Below, piece after piece: positions 20,065-28,490 of a DNA stretch of 64,000 nt; position 1 is the first letter of the stretch; each line of letters starts with the position of its first letter. This stretch comes from Saccharopolyspora gloriosae (GTDB lineage Bacteria > Actinomycetota > Actinomycetes > Mycobacteriales > Pseudonocardiaceae): NCBI RefSeq assembly GCF_014203325.1, contig NZ_JACHIV010000001.1, forward strand, positions 4,713,501 to 4,777,500. Reading direction: 5' to 3'. Position numbers and translations under genes: made by a program. The notes under the pieces were generated by a model, which was given only the letters and a program-made list of their open reading frames with translations, did no database searches and had not been told where the DNA came from.

Positions 20065-20781
20065 TCAGAGCTGCGGGATGAGCAGCAACCAGCGGCCCCC
20101 CACGACGAGCGCGGCGCCGCCGATCAGGAACCAGATGCCGAGCCAGGCCGCCGCCGGGACGCGGACGAGCCGGGCCAGCTGGTCGGCGTCGGAGCTCGGC
20201 GCGCGGCCCCTGGTGCGCTTGCCGCGCAGCTCGGCGATCGGGCGCAGGCCGCCGAACAGCAGGAACCAGCTGAACAGCACGCAGCACGCGGCCTGCCACT
20301 GCGGGCTGGCGAACCAGGACACGGCGAACAGCAGACCGCCGGTCACGACGATCGAGAGCACGCCGTAGGCGTTGCGGATGGCCAGCAGCATCAGCGCCAG
20401 CAGCGCGATCGCCGCCCACAGCGCGGGCCGCGCCTGGTCGAACGAGACCAGCGCCGCCCCGCCCAGCCCCAGCAGCGACACCGCCGGATACCCGGCGAAC
20501 AGGGTGAACACCATGCCCGGCCCGGTGGGGCGGCCGGTGGAGAGGGTGAGCCCGGAGGTGTCCGAGTGCAGCCGGATGCCGTTGAGCTTGCGACCGCTGA
20601 GCAGCGCGACGACGGCGTGCCCGCCTTCGTGCGCGATGGTCACCACGTTGCGCAGCAGCCGCCACGTGCCGCGGTTGACCACGAGGCCGAGCGCGACGAG
20701 TCCGAGCAGCAGCGTGAGCGCGGAACCGGAGTCGAGCAGCTGCGCGCTCCACGACCTGACTAATTCGTCCACAGTAGACAC
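20065..20781 (-). CDS. M50-family integral membrane metallopeptidase
   Basis: Predicted site-2-protease-like membrane zinc protease, 238 residues from the GTG at 20781; GTG 20772 is an alternative and neither has a strong ribosome site. The zinc motif HEGGH is at residues 51-55 after a first hydrophobic helix (ALTLLLGLVALGLVV). At least five further hydrophobic segments follow, with a short linker rich in Gly and Arg (ELRGKRTRGRAPSS) before the last one. The third zinc ligand (usually NPxG/D in the family) is not obvious. Substrates are unknown; such proteins may process anti-sigma factors or signal peptides. Confidence 0.8.
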   Translation of the reverse strand: MSTVDELVRSWSAQLLDSGSALTLLLGLVALGLVVNRGTWRLLRNVVTIAHEGGHAVVALLSGRKLNGIRLHSDTSGLTLSTGRPTGPGMVFTLFAGYPAVSLLGLGGAALVSFDQARPALWAAIALLALMLLAIRNAYGVLSIVVTGGLLFAVSWFASPQWQAACCVLFSWFLLFGGLRPIAELRGKRTRGRAPSSDADQLARLVRVPAAAWLGIWFLIGGAALVVGGRWLLLIPQL

Positions 20782-20906
20782 ACCAGGGGTTTCGGGGTTC
20801 TTCCATCGAACGGGTGCCGATCGTACGCAGCGCCCCGCCCCGGACGGGCAGGACCGCCGCGGCCGCCCCACCGGCGCCCGGGGGCGAACCGGCGGAGGGC
20901 TCGGCG

Positions 20907-22220
20907 TCAGTCGAAGAAGCGGGGCACGTCCAGCGGGCCGCCCGCCGCCTCGAACTCCGCGTGCACGGCGTCGCGGAGCCGCTCGTCCGCCAGGTAGTCG
21001 ACCGCCGTCAGGGCGAGTCCCGCCGCGCCGTCGAGCACCGCGCGGTCGCCCGCCTCCGATCCGGCCGCCGTCGCGAACCCGGCCGTGTGCAAGGACAAAC
21101 CGGAGTCGCCCAAGCCGATCATCGGGTGCATCGCGGGCATCCGGAAGCTGAGGTTGCCGAGGTCGGTGGAACCGGTGAGGTACTCCGGCACCACCCCGCG
21201 CGGCAGCGAGGTGCGGCCCCGGCGGGACTGGTGCTGCGCCCAGCGCGCGGCGAGCGCGTCGTTGTGCCGGATCGGCAGGTACGGGTACTGCCCGTCCCAG
21301 ACCAGCTCCACACCGCACCCGGTCATCTCGGCGGCACCGCGTGCGATCCGCTCGATGCGCTCCGCCAGGTCCCGCAACGAATCCGGGTCCGCCGAACGCA
21401 CGTAGAACTGGGCGGCGGCGCGCTCCGGCACCACGTTCGGGCGCTGACCGCCGTCGGTGATGATGCCGTGCACCCGATCGCCCGAGGGCATGTGCTGGCG
21501 CAGCGCGGACACGCCCTGGTACGTCGCCACCACCGCGTCCAGCGCGTTGCGGCCCATGAACGGCTGCGCCGACGCGTGCGCCGCGATGCCGTGGAAGACC
21601 ACGTCCACCTGGCGGCGCCCCAGGAACGGGTGCGTGGCGACGTCGTGCGAGAACGGGTGCAGCATCACCACGGCGTCCACGTCGTCGAACACGCCCGCGC
21701 GCGCCAGGATCTCCTTGCCCCCACCGCCTTCTTCCGCCGGCGTGCCGATGAGGCTCAGCCTGCCGCCGACCTCGCCCAGCGCGGCGGCGGCACCGAGGAA
21801 ACCGCCGGTGCCCGCCGAGCAGATGATGTTGTGCCCGCAGGCGTGCCCCACGCCGGGCAGCGCGTCGTACTCGGCGAGCACCGCCACGTGCGGGCCGCCC
21901 GAACCCGCGGTCGCCAGCAGCGCGGTGGGCAGCTCGCCGACCCCGACCTGCGCCTCGAACCCCTGGCCGCGCACCAAGTCCGCGACCGCCGCCACCGAGC
22001 GGTTCTCCGCGAAACCCTCCTCCGGGTGCGCGTGCAGGTCGTGGCTGAGCCCGAGCAGCGCGTCCGCCTGCTCGTCGAGCCGGGACTCCACGCGGGCGCG
22101 CACCGCCTCGGAGGCACCGTCGAACTCGGAGCGGATCGGTTCGGCGGTGGCCACGGCTCGTTCGGTCGCCGCCGCGACCGCCTTCAGGTACGAGTCATCA
22201 GGCGAGGAGGGAACAGTCAT
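20907..22220 (-). CDS. M20-family amidohydrolase/peptidase (M20D, AbgB-like)
   Basis: 437-residue binuclear metal hydrolase. The signature AEYDALPGVGHACGH occupies residues 116-130 with His126, Cys128 and His130 as likely metal-binding positions of the M20D branch. HDLHAHPEEGFAE (about 60-72), GTPAEEGGGGK and VVFHGIAAHASAQPFMGRNALDA (the dimerisation lid region) follow. Homologues hydrolyse N-acyl amino acids or p-aminobenzoyl-glutamate; the actual substrate is unknown. It has no signal peptide. Palindromic repeat copy 3 lies just upstream of its start, between it and the EI24 gene on the same strand. Confidence 0.9.
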   Translation of the reverse strand: MTVPSSPDDSYLKAVAAATERAVATAEPIRSEFDGASEAVRARVESRLDEQADALLGLSHDLHAHPEEGFAENRSVAAVADLVRGQGFEAQVGVGELPTALLATAGSGGPHVAVLAEYDALPGVGHACGHNIICSAGTGGFLGAAAALGEVGGRLSLIGTPAEEGGGGKEILARAGVFDDVDAVVMLHPFSHDVATHPFLGRRQVDVVFHGIAAHASAQPFMGRNALDAVVATYQGVSALRQHMPSGDRVHGIITDGGQRPNVVPERAAAQFYVRSADPDSLRDLAERIERIARGAAEMTGCGVELVWDGQYPYLPIRHNDALAARWAQHQSRRGRTSLPRGVVPEYLTGSTDLGNLSFRMPAMHPMIGLGDSGLSLHTAGFATAAGSEAGDRAVLDGAAGLALTAVDYLADERLRDAVHAEFEAAGGPLDVPRFFD

Positions 22221-22266
22221 TCCCGCACTGTAGGCCCCCGGAATGATCTGCGTAGCTGGTCGCTCG

Positions 22267-22365
22267 GCGGAACCTCAGCGGCCTTCTCGCTGCGGGATCG
22301 ATTTCCCAAGTGGCTCCGCCACGAGGGAAATCGCTGTCCTCGCGAGAAGGCCGCTGAGAACCCGC
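22267..22365 (-). repeat. Intergenic palindromic repeat, copy 3
   Basis: Inverted orientation, 99 bp. The perfect 17-bp outer stem CTCAGCGGCCTTCTCGC at 22274-22290 pairs with 22342-22358. The inner stem has CGATTTCCC against GGGAAATCG, and the tip TGGCTCCGCCA is retained. A satellite hairpin TCAGCGGC-TTC-GCCGCTGA lies at 22396-22414, 30 bp away. The element is immediately downstream of the EI24 gene and upstream of the amidohydrolase start. Confidence 0.92.
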
Positions 22366-22447
22366 CGGTGGTCGTTTTGCTCGGGTGGTCGCTGCTCAGC
22401 GGCTTCGCCGCTGACAGGACGACGATGAACGACCGCTCCGCGGGGTC

Positions 22448-23209
22448 TTACTGGTCGTCGACGGTGGCGTCCGGGTCGTCGAGGTAGCGGTGGGCGAGGA
22501 GGGTGCCGCCGACGACGGCGGCCGGGATCACCACGAGCTGTGCGACCGGGATGAGGCACAGCAGGTAGGCGGGGAGGCTGAAGCCGAGGGTGCGGGCCTT
22601 GTTCGCCGTCAACGAACGCTGCCGGTCGCGCATGGTCAGGCCGCGCCGCTGGAACACCAGCCCCACCATCTCCAGCGCCACCACCCAGGCGCCGAACACG
22701 GCGGCCAGCACCGGGATCACCGTCTGCCCGATGACCGGGATGAAACCGAGGAAGAACAGCACCACCGCTCCGACCAGCGCCACCAGCACCAGCTTGAGCG
22801 CGTCGCGGACGCCCCGGCCGAGCTGCCGGGCCGTCCCGGCGCCGTCGTCGCGGGTGTCGAGCCCGAGCCGCTGCTCGGCCTGCTCGGCGATGTGCTCGTA
22901 GAACGGTCCGCCGATCAGCAGCGTCACGGCGATGAACGACACCGAGGCCAGCAGCGCCGCCGCACCGACCAGCGCCGCGCCGAGCACCACCCGGAACGCC
23001 TGGCGCAGCCACTCCGTCCAGCCGTCGGCGAACGGCGTCAGCCACGACACCAGGTCACCGCTGAAGTACAGCAACGTCCCCAAGGCTCCCAGCAGCAGGA
23101 ACATGCTGATCAGCGCGGGAATCGCCCCGATCAGCAGCAGGCGCGGGGACCGCAGGATCAGGCCGAGCCCGGTGCCCAGCGTGCGGACACCGGCGACGAA
23201 GTTCTTCAT
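22448..23209 (-). CDS. EI24/CysZ-like integral membrane protein
   Basis: 253-residue multi-pass membrane protein of the EI24 domain family (the CysZ-related group). The ATG at 23209 (MKNFVAGVRTLGTGL) begins the recognisable domain; the open frame runs far upstream but antisense to YihY. Hydrophobic segments include LLLIGAIPALISMFLLLGAL, FRVVLGAALVGAAALLASV and LVALVGAVVLFFLGFIPVIG. The FIPVIGQTVIPVLAAVFGAW and LVFQRRGL segments are family hallmarks. CysZ itself takes up sulfate, but the distant similarity here does not justify that function. Divergent from the YihY-type gene, with about 190 bases between. Confidence 0.85.
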   Translation of the reverse strand: MKNFVAGVRTLGTGLGLILRSPRLLLIGAIPALISMFLLLGALGTLLYFSGDLVSWLTPFADGWTEWLRQAFRVVLGAALVGAAALLASVSFIAVTLLIGGPFYEHIAEQAEQRLGLDTRDDGAGTARQLGRGVRDALKLVLVALVGAVVLFFLGFIPVIGQTVIPVLAAVFGAWVVALEMVGLVFQRRGLTMRDRQRSLTANKARTLGFSLPAYLLCLIPVAQLVVIPAAVVGGTLLAHRYLDDPDATVDDQ

Positions 23210-23398
23210 GCTGCTCCAAGAACGGCGGATCTTCCCCAGCAAGGTATACGGCCCGATTTGACCGCCCGTGACCGGATCACTCCGCCAGCAGGCCGATTTT
23301 CGTGACATACCGCACTTCGGCGTAACACGGGACGCGGCGCGGAACTCAGAGTGGCCGCGACCGGCGTCGGTGACGACGCAGGGCCGGAGGGGAGAACC

Positions 23399-24331
23399 GT
23401 GTTGACAACGCAGCGAACGTTCGCCGAGCGGCTGTGGCACGCGCAGCCGCGGAATCGGCAGCTGCGCGGCCTGTGGCGGCTCACGAAGAAGACGATCCTC
23501 GCCAGCTCCCGGCACCGGCTGACCGGCTTGGCGGGCGAGGCGGCGTTCTTCACCCTCATCTCGATGCCCCCGGTGCTGCTGGGCCTGGTCGGCACCCTCG
23601 GCTACCTGGCCGACGTGCTCGGCGGCGGCACCATCGCGGCCGTCCGCGAAGCGCTGGTGACCGGGGCCTCGACGGTGCTGTCCCAGCAGGCGATCGACGA
23701 ACTGCTGCAGCCGGTGCTGGACGAGGTGCTGAGCTCCGGGCGGGCCGGGGTGATCTCGATCGGTTTCGTGCTGGCGCTGTGGTCCGGTTCGGCGGCGCTG
23801 AACGTCTTCATCGACACGATCTCCGTCGTCTACGGCATGGGCGGGCAGCGCAACGTGGTGCGGCAGCGGCTGATGTCGGTGGGTCTCTACACCGCGGCCC
23901 TGTTCGGCGGGATCATCCTGCTGCCGATGCTGGCCGTCGGCCCCTCGGTGATCGCCGACTGGTTCCCGCAGGTCGCGGTGATCGTGTACTCGCTGTACTG
24001 GCCGGTGATCGTGATCGGGTCGATCGCGTCGCTGTGCACCTTGTACTCGTTGTCGCTGCCGCTGCGCGCGCCGTGGCTGGAGCACCTGCCGGGTGCCGCG
24101 CTGGCACTGCTGGTGTGGGTGGGCGGCAGCTTGGCGCTGCGCGTCTACCTGGACGTGACGATCGAGCACTCCCCCGTTTACGGTGCCCTGGCGGCGCCGA
24201 TGGGCGTGCTGCTGTGGCTCTACGTCACCGCGTTCGCGGTGCTGCTGGGCGCGACGGTGAACGCGGAGCTCGACAGCGTGCAGCCGTCGCGGCGCACCGC
24301 GCTGGCCCGCCGGGAGCTCGTCGAGGAGTGA
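23399..24331 (+). CDS. YihY/virulence factor BrkB family membrane protein
   Basis: 310-residue inner-membrane protein. The GTG at 23399 is chosen because GGAGGGGAGA lies 4-13 bases ahead; the frame extends to 23351. The domain begins RHRLTGLAGEAAFFTLISMPPVLLGL. Five or six hydrophobic helices follow, ending with the signature YGALAAPMGVLLWLYVTAFAVLLGATVNAEL. BrkB was once called ribonuclease BN by mistake; members are membrane proteins of unsettled function, possibly transport or envelope integrity. Expressed divergently from the EI24 gene. Confidence 0.9.
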   Translation: MLTTQRTFAERLWHAQPRNRQLRGLWRLTKKTILASSRHRLTGLAGEAAFFTLISMPPVLLGLVGTLGYLADVLGGGTIAAVREALVTGASTVLSQQAIDELLQPVLDEVLSSGRAGVISIGFVLALWSGSAALNVFIDTISVVYGMGGQRNVVRQRLMSVGLYTAALFGGIILLPMLAVGPSVIADWFPQVAVIVYSLYWPVIVIGSIASLCTLYSLSLPLRAPWLEHLPGAALALLVWVGGSLALRVYLDVTIEHSPVYGALAAPMGVLLWLYVTAFAVLLGATVNAELDSVQPSRRTALARRELVEE

Positions 24332-24375
24332 TCGGTGCAGCCGCGCAACTCACACCACAACGACGCGCGTGTTTG

Positions 24376-24394
24376 TTAGGTTAGCCTTCGCTTG
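24376..24394 (+). promoter_or_regulatory. IdeR/DtxR-type iron box
   Basis: TTAGGTTAGCCTTCGCTTG closely follows the actinobacterial iron-box consensus TTAGGTTAGGCTAACCTAA in its left half and centre, with a weaker right half. It ends 25 bases before the ATG of the siderophore-binding lipoprotein, the expected place for iron-dependent repression. Confidence 0.75.
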
Positions 24395-24418
24395 ATTGCA
24401 CCGGATGAAGGATGCGCG

Positions 24419-25462
24419 ATGACCACTGCTGACCGAACGCACCCGCAGGACGAAGCCTCCCGAGGCGGAACCCGCCTGGGTAGGCGCGGCTTCCTGGCCG
24501 GAGCGACCGGTCTGCTCGCCGCCGGGCTGGCCGGTTGCGCGGGAGGCTCGCCCACCCCCTCCGGTCAGCCCGCGGGCCCCGGATTCCCCGTGCGGATCCC
24601 GAACAAGTTCGGCACCGCCGAGATCCCCGCCGCCCCCGGCAAGGTCGTGTCGCTGGGCATCACCGACCACGACGTGCTGCTGCCGCTGGGCGTCGTGCCC
24701 GCCGGCCTCACCCCGTGGGGGCCGTGGGAGTCCGGAGTGGGCCCGTGGGTGGAGCCGATGCTGGGCCAGGCGCACCCGAAGCAGCTCGGCACGGACGTCG
24801 ACGTCGAAGCCGTGATCACGCTGATGCCGGACCTGATCCTCGGCGTGCAGAGCGCGTTGACGCAGGACCAGTACAACCGGCTCGCCGCGTTCAAACCGGT
24901 CGTGGCGCAGCCGCCGAAGGCCATCGACTACGGCGTGAACTGGCGGGTGCAGGCCGAGACCATCGGGCAGGCCCTGGGCAAGGGGGCCGAGGTGGACGAG
25001 CTGATCGCCGCCACCCAGGCCCGCATCGACCAGACCCGCCAGGCCAACCCGCTGTTCGAGGGCCGCACGCACGTCACGGTGCGCACCGACTCGGCGGGCA
25101 CCTACGCCGCCTACACCAAGCAGGACGCCCGCACGGCGCTGCTGGAGCAGCTGGGGTTGACGCTGGCGCCGTCGATCGACGGGATGGACAGCGGCGGCAA
25201 GTTCAACGTGAAGGTCAGCAAGGAGCAGGTGTCGCTGCTCGACGCGGACGTCGTCATCGTCACCACCGCGAAGCCCACCGATGTGGCGGCGGTGAAAGCG
25301 GATCCGCTGCTGAACAACTTGCCTGCGGCCAAGCGCGGTTCGCTGCTGCTGCTCGACGACTACGACCTGACGATGGCGCTGGGCTCGGCGACGGTGTCCA
25401 GCATCCCGTTCGCGCTGGACAAGTTGACGCCGCTGCTCAACGGGGCGCTGCAGAAGCTCTGA
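24419..25462 (+). CDS. Iron-siderophore ABC transporter substrate-binding lipoprotein
   Basis: Extracytoplasmic binding protein of the FepB/FhuD type, 347 residues from the ATG at 24419, preceded by GAAGG. The leader has a twin-arginine-like RRGFL at residues 22-26 and a lipobox LAGC with Cys40, so it is probably a Tat-exported lipoprotein. The mature part has the two-lobe periplasmic binding fold: KVVSLGITDHDVLLPLGVVP, VITLMPDLILG and LGLTLAPSI. Neither permease nor ATPase genes are adjacent, so it must work with components encoded elsewhere. The iron box at 24376 predicts induction under iron limitation. Confidence 0.92.
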   Translation: MTTADRTHPQDEASRGGTRLGRRGFLAGATGLLAAGLAGCAGGSPTPSGQPAGPGFPVRIPNKFGTAEIPAAPGKVVSLGITDHDVLLPLGVVPAGLTPWGPWESGVGPWVEPMLGQAHPKQLGTDVDVEAVITLMPDLILGVQSALTQDQYNRLAAFKPVVAQPPKAIDYGVNWRVQAETIGQALGKGAEVDELIAATQARIDQTRQANPLFEGRTHVTVRTDSAGTYAAYTKQDARTALLEQLGLTLAPSIDGMDSGGKFNVKVSKEQVSLLDADVVIVTTAKPTDVAAVKADPLLNNLPAAKRGSLLLLDDYDLTMALGSATVSSIPFALDKLTPLLNGALQKL

Positions 25463-25489
25463 GACGGAACCGCCCGGCTCACGCGCCGA

Positions 25490-26431
25490 TCACCGGGGCG
25501 AGGGCAGCCGGGCCGGGTCCACTTCGAGCAGCGAGCGGTCCCAGTCGCCGTGCTGCGCGGCGGCGGCGTAGCTGGAACGCAGGAATTCCAGCAGCGCGGC
25601 GTCCGGATCGTCCGCCGTGCGCACCGCCTCGTAGGGCAGCACGAACTCCCCGAGGTCCGGGAAGTACGCGGCGTCGGCGGGCCGCACCGGGTGCTCGGCG
25701 AACCCGGCGGGTTCCGGGTAGGCGTAGGAGTAGAACAGCCCTTCGCCCTCGCCTCCCGGCCAGAACCCGCAGCTGCTGAGCTCGTGCGAGTAGCCCTCCA
25801 CCATCACGTCGTCCGGGCAGTTCGGCGCGCCGCCGGGGTGCGGTGGCGCGGGCCTGCCGGAGAACCGGGTCACCGCCAGGTCCATCGCGCCCCAGAAGTA
25901 GTGCACGGGACTGGCCTTGCCGAGGAATTCCGCGCGGAACTCCCCGAAAACGCGGTTCGCGGCCACCAGCTGCCGCCACCACAGGTGCGCGCTCGCCGCG
26001 TCGTAGGAGGCGTGCTCGGTGTCCTCGTCAAACGGGATCGCCCGCACGACCTCGTTCGGCGCGGCGTGGATCGCGGTGGTGAGGTCCAGTTCGTCGAGCG
26101 CGGCCATCGTCTCGCGGTAGAACAGCGCCACCGATTTCGGCTCCAGCACCACTTCGCGCTGCTCGCCGTCGGCGGAGCGGATGCGCAGCACGTGGTCGCA
26201 GAAGTCGAATTCGGCGTCGAAGCTCCGCTGCCCGTACGGCACCGCCGAGGTCGTCAGGCCACGCGGAGACACGTACAGCGCCGTCTGCCACCAGTGGTTC
26301 ATCATCGGCGCCAGCGCCAGCCGCACCTTGCCGACGATCTGCGTCCACAGCTGCAAGGTGTCGCGCGTGTCGGCCCACTCGTCGACCCGCAGCCTCGGCC
26401 AGCCCACGGCTTCCTGAACCCGTCCTGTCAT
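25490..26431 (-). CDS. DUF5996 family protein
   Basis: 313-residue soluble protein of the uncharacterised DUF5996 family. Recognisable stretches are WADTRDTLQLWTQIVGKVRLALAP, NHWWQTALYVSPRGLTTSAVPYG, FHFCDH-like FDFCDHVL and AASAHLWWRQLVAANRVF. The conserved Trp, His and Tyr clusters suggest a small-molecule pocket, but no function is known. ATG 26431 was preferred over the GTG one codon upstream. It is convergent with the siderophore-binding protein gene, with a 27-base gap. Confidence 0.8.
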   Translation of the reverse strand: MTGRVQEAVGWPRLRVDEWADTRDTLQLWTQIVGKVRLALAPMMNHWWQTALYVSPRGLTTSAVPYGQRSFDAEFDFCDHVLRIRSADGEQREVVLEPKSVALFYRETMAALDELDLTTAIHAAPNEVVRAIPFDEDTEHASYDAASAHLWWRQLVAANRVFGEFRAEFLGKASPVHYFWGAMDLAVTRFSGRPAPPHPGGAPNCPDDVMVEGYSHELSSCGFWPGGEGEGLFYSYAYPEPAGFAEHPVRPADAAYFPDLGEFVLPYEAVRTADDPDAALLEFLRSSYAAAAQHGDWDRSLLEVDPARLPSPR

Positions 26432-26760
26432 CACGCCCTCCCCGGTCGCGTCCGGACCCCATGTTGAGCGCCGCCACCGGTGAACGCAGCCGCCGCACGT
26501 CCCGAAAACCGCAGGTCACATCGGGGCCGAAGGACTCTTCCAGCGGCGTCCCCGCGCGATCCGGTGAGAGGACCGCGCGGGGACGCCGGCCGGGCGGCGC
26601 GGGGCACGGCGCCACCCGGGACCACCGGCGGCCACGCGGGAGAGGACGCGGGCGCCGGTGGAGGCCCCGCCGGGCGCTCGTGGTCGGGGAGGCGCGAGCG
26701 GCCCGGCGGGGCGCGGCCCGCCACCGGGGAAGGCACGGCGGCGAACCGGGTTCGGAAAGG
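26432..26760 (+). other. Gene-free, very GC-rich interval
   Basis: 329 bases between the DUF5996 start and the small Cys-containing gene. No frame in it looks coded on either strand. The open frames are long only because GC content is extreme and stops are rare. It should contain the promoter of the DUF5996 gene, but I see no clear -10 or operator. Confidence 0.5.
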
Positions 26761-26952
26761 TCACGGGGCGAGCAGGGCGACGCAGGACGCGCACTCCCGC
26801 CGGTCTTCGTCACCGCGGCGCGGCCGGTCCAGCAACCGGTGGACGCGTCCGGAGATCGGATGCCCGCAGGCACCGACGAGCACCGGGCCCGCGGCGGCGC
26901 GGTCCACCACGTGCCAGGTGGAGCACCACTCCGAACTGACCCACGCGGTCAT
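26761..26952 (-). CDS. Small Cys/His-containing hypothetical protein
   Basis: 63 residues: MTAWVSSEWCSTWHVVDRA, then GACGHPISGRVHRLL and a C-terminal RRECASCVALLAP. One CGH and one CxxC suggest a tiny zinc-binding or ribbon-like protein. The ATG overlaps the stop of the preceding gene (ATGA), so the two are coupled. This gene pair sits divergent from an Scr1-type XRE regulator and its DUF397 partner, an arrangement I recognise from other Pseudonocardiaceae, but the function is unknown. Confidence 0.65.
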   Translation of the reverse strand: MTAWVSSEWCSTWHVVDRAAAGPVLVGACGHPISGRVHRLLDRPRRGDEDRRECASCVALLAP

Positions 26953-27230
26953 CCCGCTTCGAGCTCCGGCGCGATCGCCTCGCACGCCGTAACCCTGGAC
27001 CGCAGCGCCATGACCCGAGTGCACGCCATGCACGGCATGCCGAGCAGATCGGAGATCACCTCGGCGTCGGCGGCGGTGAGGCGTTCCTCGCACAACGCCA
27101 GGTAATCGCCGTCCCGCAACGGCATCGCCACGTGCACGACCCGCTTCGTCTCCCCCACCGCCCCGGCCCGATACCGCACCCGCACGGGGAAAGCGGCGAC
27201 GATGGGCCCGCCTGACCGTTCCTGCTCCAC
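26949..27230 (-). CDS. Small hypothetical protein with CxxC motif
   Basis: 93 residues from a GTG at 27230 that is preceded by a good AAGGGGG ribosome site. The product begins VEQERSGGPIVAAFPVRVRY and contains VHVAMPLRDGDYLALCEERL and, near the end, GMPCMACTRVMA with a CxxC pair. The CxxC occurs also in the following coupled gene, so both may bind zinc or interact. Divergent from the Scr1-type regulator gene at 27377 with 146 bases between. Function unknown. Confidence 0.7.
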   Translation of the reverse strand: MEQERSGGPIVAAFPVRVRYRAGAVGETKRVVHVAMPLRDGDYLALCEERLTAADAEVISDLLGMPCMACTRVMALRSRVTACEAIAPELEAG

Positions 27231-27376
27231 GTCAAACCCCCTTGATCAGCTCCACCAGCGAAGCAATGTTCCACATAGTCATCAGTGCTGCATGCATCAA
27301 ATATCGCTGCACATCACGTGTCGCACAAGATCCACCTTCGGGTGATGACCTTGGGCGCCCTACGTGACCACCTAAG

Positions 27377-28225
27377 ATGTCGCGCATGGCGAGCAATGCA
27401 GACACACCACGAGCTCGCGCACTCGGTGCGGAGCTTCGGCAAGCCCGGAGCCACAAGGGCATCAGCACGCGGAAGCTCGCCGAGCTGATCGGGCGCAGCG
27501 GCTCACACATCTCCCGATGGGAAACAGGCAAACTCGCGCCCACGGAAGCCGACACCGCGACAGTGCTCGCAGTCCTCGGAGTTCGCGGCTCCCATCGGGA
27601 ACGCTTGCTGGAACTGGCACGCGACGCATCAGATCCGAACTGGGTCGCACCCGGCGCCGACAAGCAGCTGGCCATGCTGATGGAGTACGAGCGCACCGCG
27701 AGCACGATCACCAACGTGGAACCGCTGATGGTTCCCGGTTTGTTGCAGACCTACCAGTACGCGCGCCACATCCTCTCGGCTTTCGGCGCACCCCGTGGCC
27801 AGGCCGAAACGAACGCGCACATGCGCATCGGCAGGCAACACGTGCTCACGGACGCCCCGCCGAAGAAGCTGATCGCCTTCATCGGCGAGTCGGCATTACG
27901 GTTCCCGCCATGCTCGCACGGCGTGATGATCGAACAACTTCAACGGCTTTCGCAGTCCGCACAGCGGGACACCGTGACGTTGCACGTCCTACCGCACGGC
28001 CTCGCGCTCGCGCCACTGCTGTGCGGCTCGTGGCTGCTGATCGAGTTTCCTCAAGCAAAGCCGGTGGTCCATCTGGAGCACTTCGGTTCGTCGACCACCT
28101 TGACCGACGGCAAAGCGGTGAACCAGTATCGGGATTCCGTTGCGCTGCTTCAAAAACACGCCATGAGCCCTGCCGAATCAGCGGACTTCATCAGCAAGTT
28201 GAGCAAGCAGAAGGAGAAGTCATGA
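27377..28225 (+). CDS. Scr1-type XRE regulator with DUF5753 domain
   Basis: 282-residue transcription factor; ATG 27386 (three codons later) is an alternative start. The N-terminal Cro/CI helix-turn-helix spans about residues 14-70 (LGAELRQARSHKGISTRKLAELIGRSGSHISRWETGKLAP). Residues about 95-275 form the DUF5753/Scr1 domain: VEPLMVPGLLQTYQYARHIL, FIGESALRF, HVLPHGLA and a terminal SVALLQKHAMSPAESADFI. In Streptomyces such regulators work in pairs with DUF397 proteins in developmental or antibiotic control. Its TGA overlaps the ATG of the DUF397 gene. Confidence 0.93.
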   Translation: MSRMASNADTPRARALGAELRQARSHKGISTRKLAELIGRSGSHISRWETGKLAPTEADTATVLAVLGVRGSHRERLLELARDASDPNWVAPGADKQLAMLMEYERTASTITNVEPLMVPGLLQTYQYARHILSAFGAPRGQAETNAHMRIGRQHVLTDAPPKKLIAFIGESALRFPPCSHGVMIEQLQRLSQSAQRDTVTLHVLPHGLALAPLLCGSWLLIEFPQAKPVVHLEHFGSSTTLTDGKAVNQYRDSVALLQKHAMSPAESADFISKLSKQKEKS

Positions 28226-28422
28226 ATGCCAGCACGGGGCACAACCACTGGCGGAAGTCGAGCTACAGCGGCGGACAGACCAACTGCGTCGAGGTCGGGC
28301 GGGCGCGCAGCGGTGCCGCTGTGCGGGACACGAAAGACCGTGCCGCCGGGTACTTCACGGCCACGCCCGACCAGTGGACCTCGTTCCTCGACGCGATCAA
28401 GTCCGGCCGCTACGACGGCTGA
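28222..28422 (+). CDS. DUF397 protein, partner of the Scr1-type regulator
   Basis: 66 residues with the family motif HWRKSSYSGGQTNCVEVGRA, then VRDTKDRAAGYFTATPDQWTSFLDAIKSGRYDG. Translation is coupled to the upstream regulator by an ATGA overlap and an AAGGAGAAG site in its end. By analogy with characterised Scr1/Scr2 and WhiJ-type pairs, it probably binds the regulator and modulates its DNA binding. It is the second DUF397 gene in this window; the first, at 13983, lacks a regulator. Confidence 0.92.
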   Translation: MNASTGHNHWRKSSYSGGQTNCVEVGRARSGAAVRDTKDRAAGYFTATPDQWTSFLDAIKSGRYDG

Positions 28423-28490
28423 GCGCGCTCGCCCGAGTGTTGATCGCGACTGATAACAGCCGCATGCCACCGAGTTCCGCTCCGGCCCGA

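Noticed and set aside
22448-24169. 573-residue minus-strand frame suggesting a long N-terminal extension of the EI24 gene
   Set aside because: The extra about 320 residues are the antisense of YihY/BrkB and are low-complexity His/Gln/Arg; the real domain starts at MKNFVAGV (23209).
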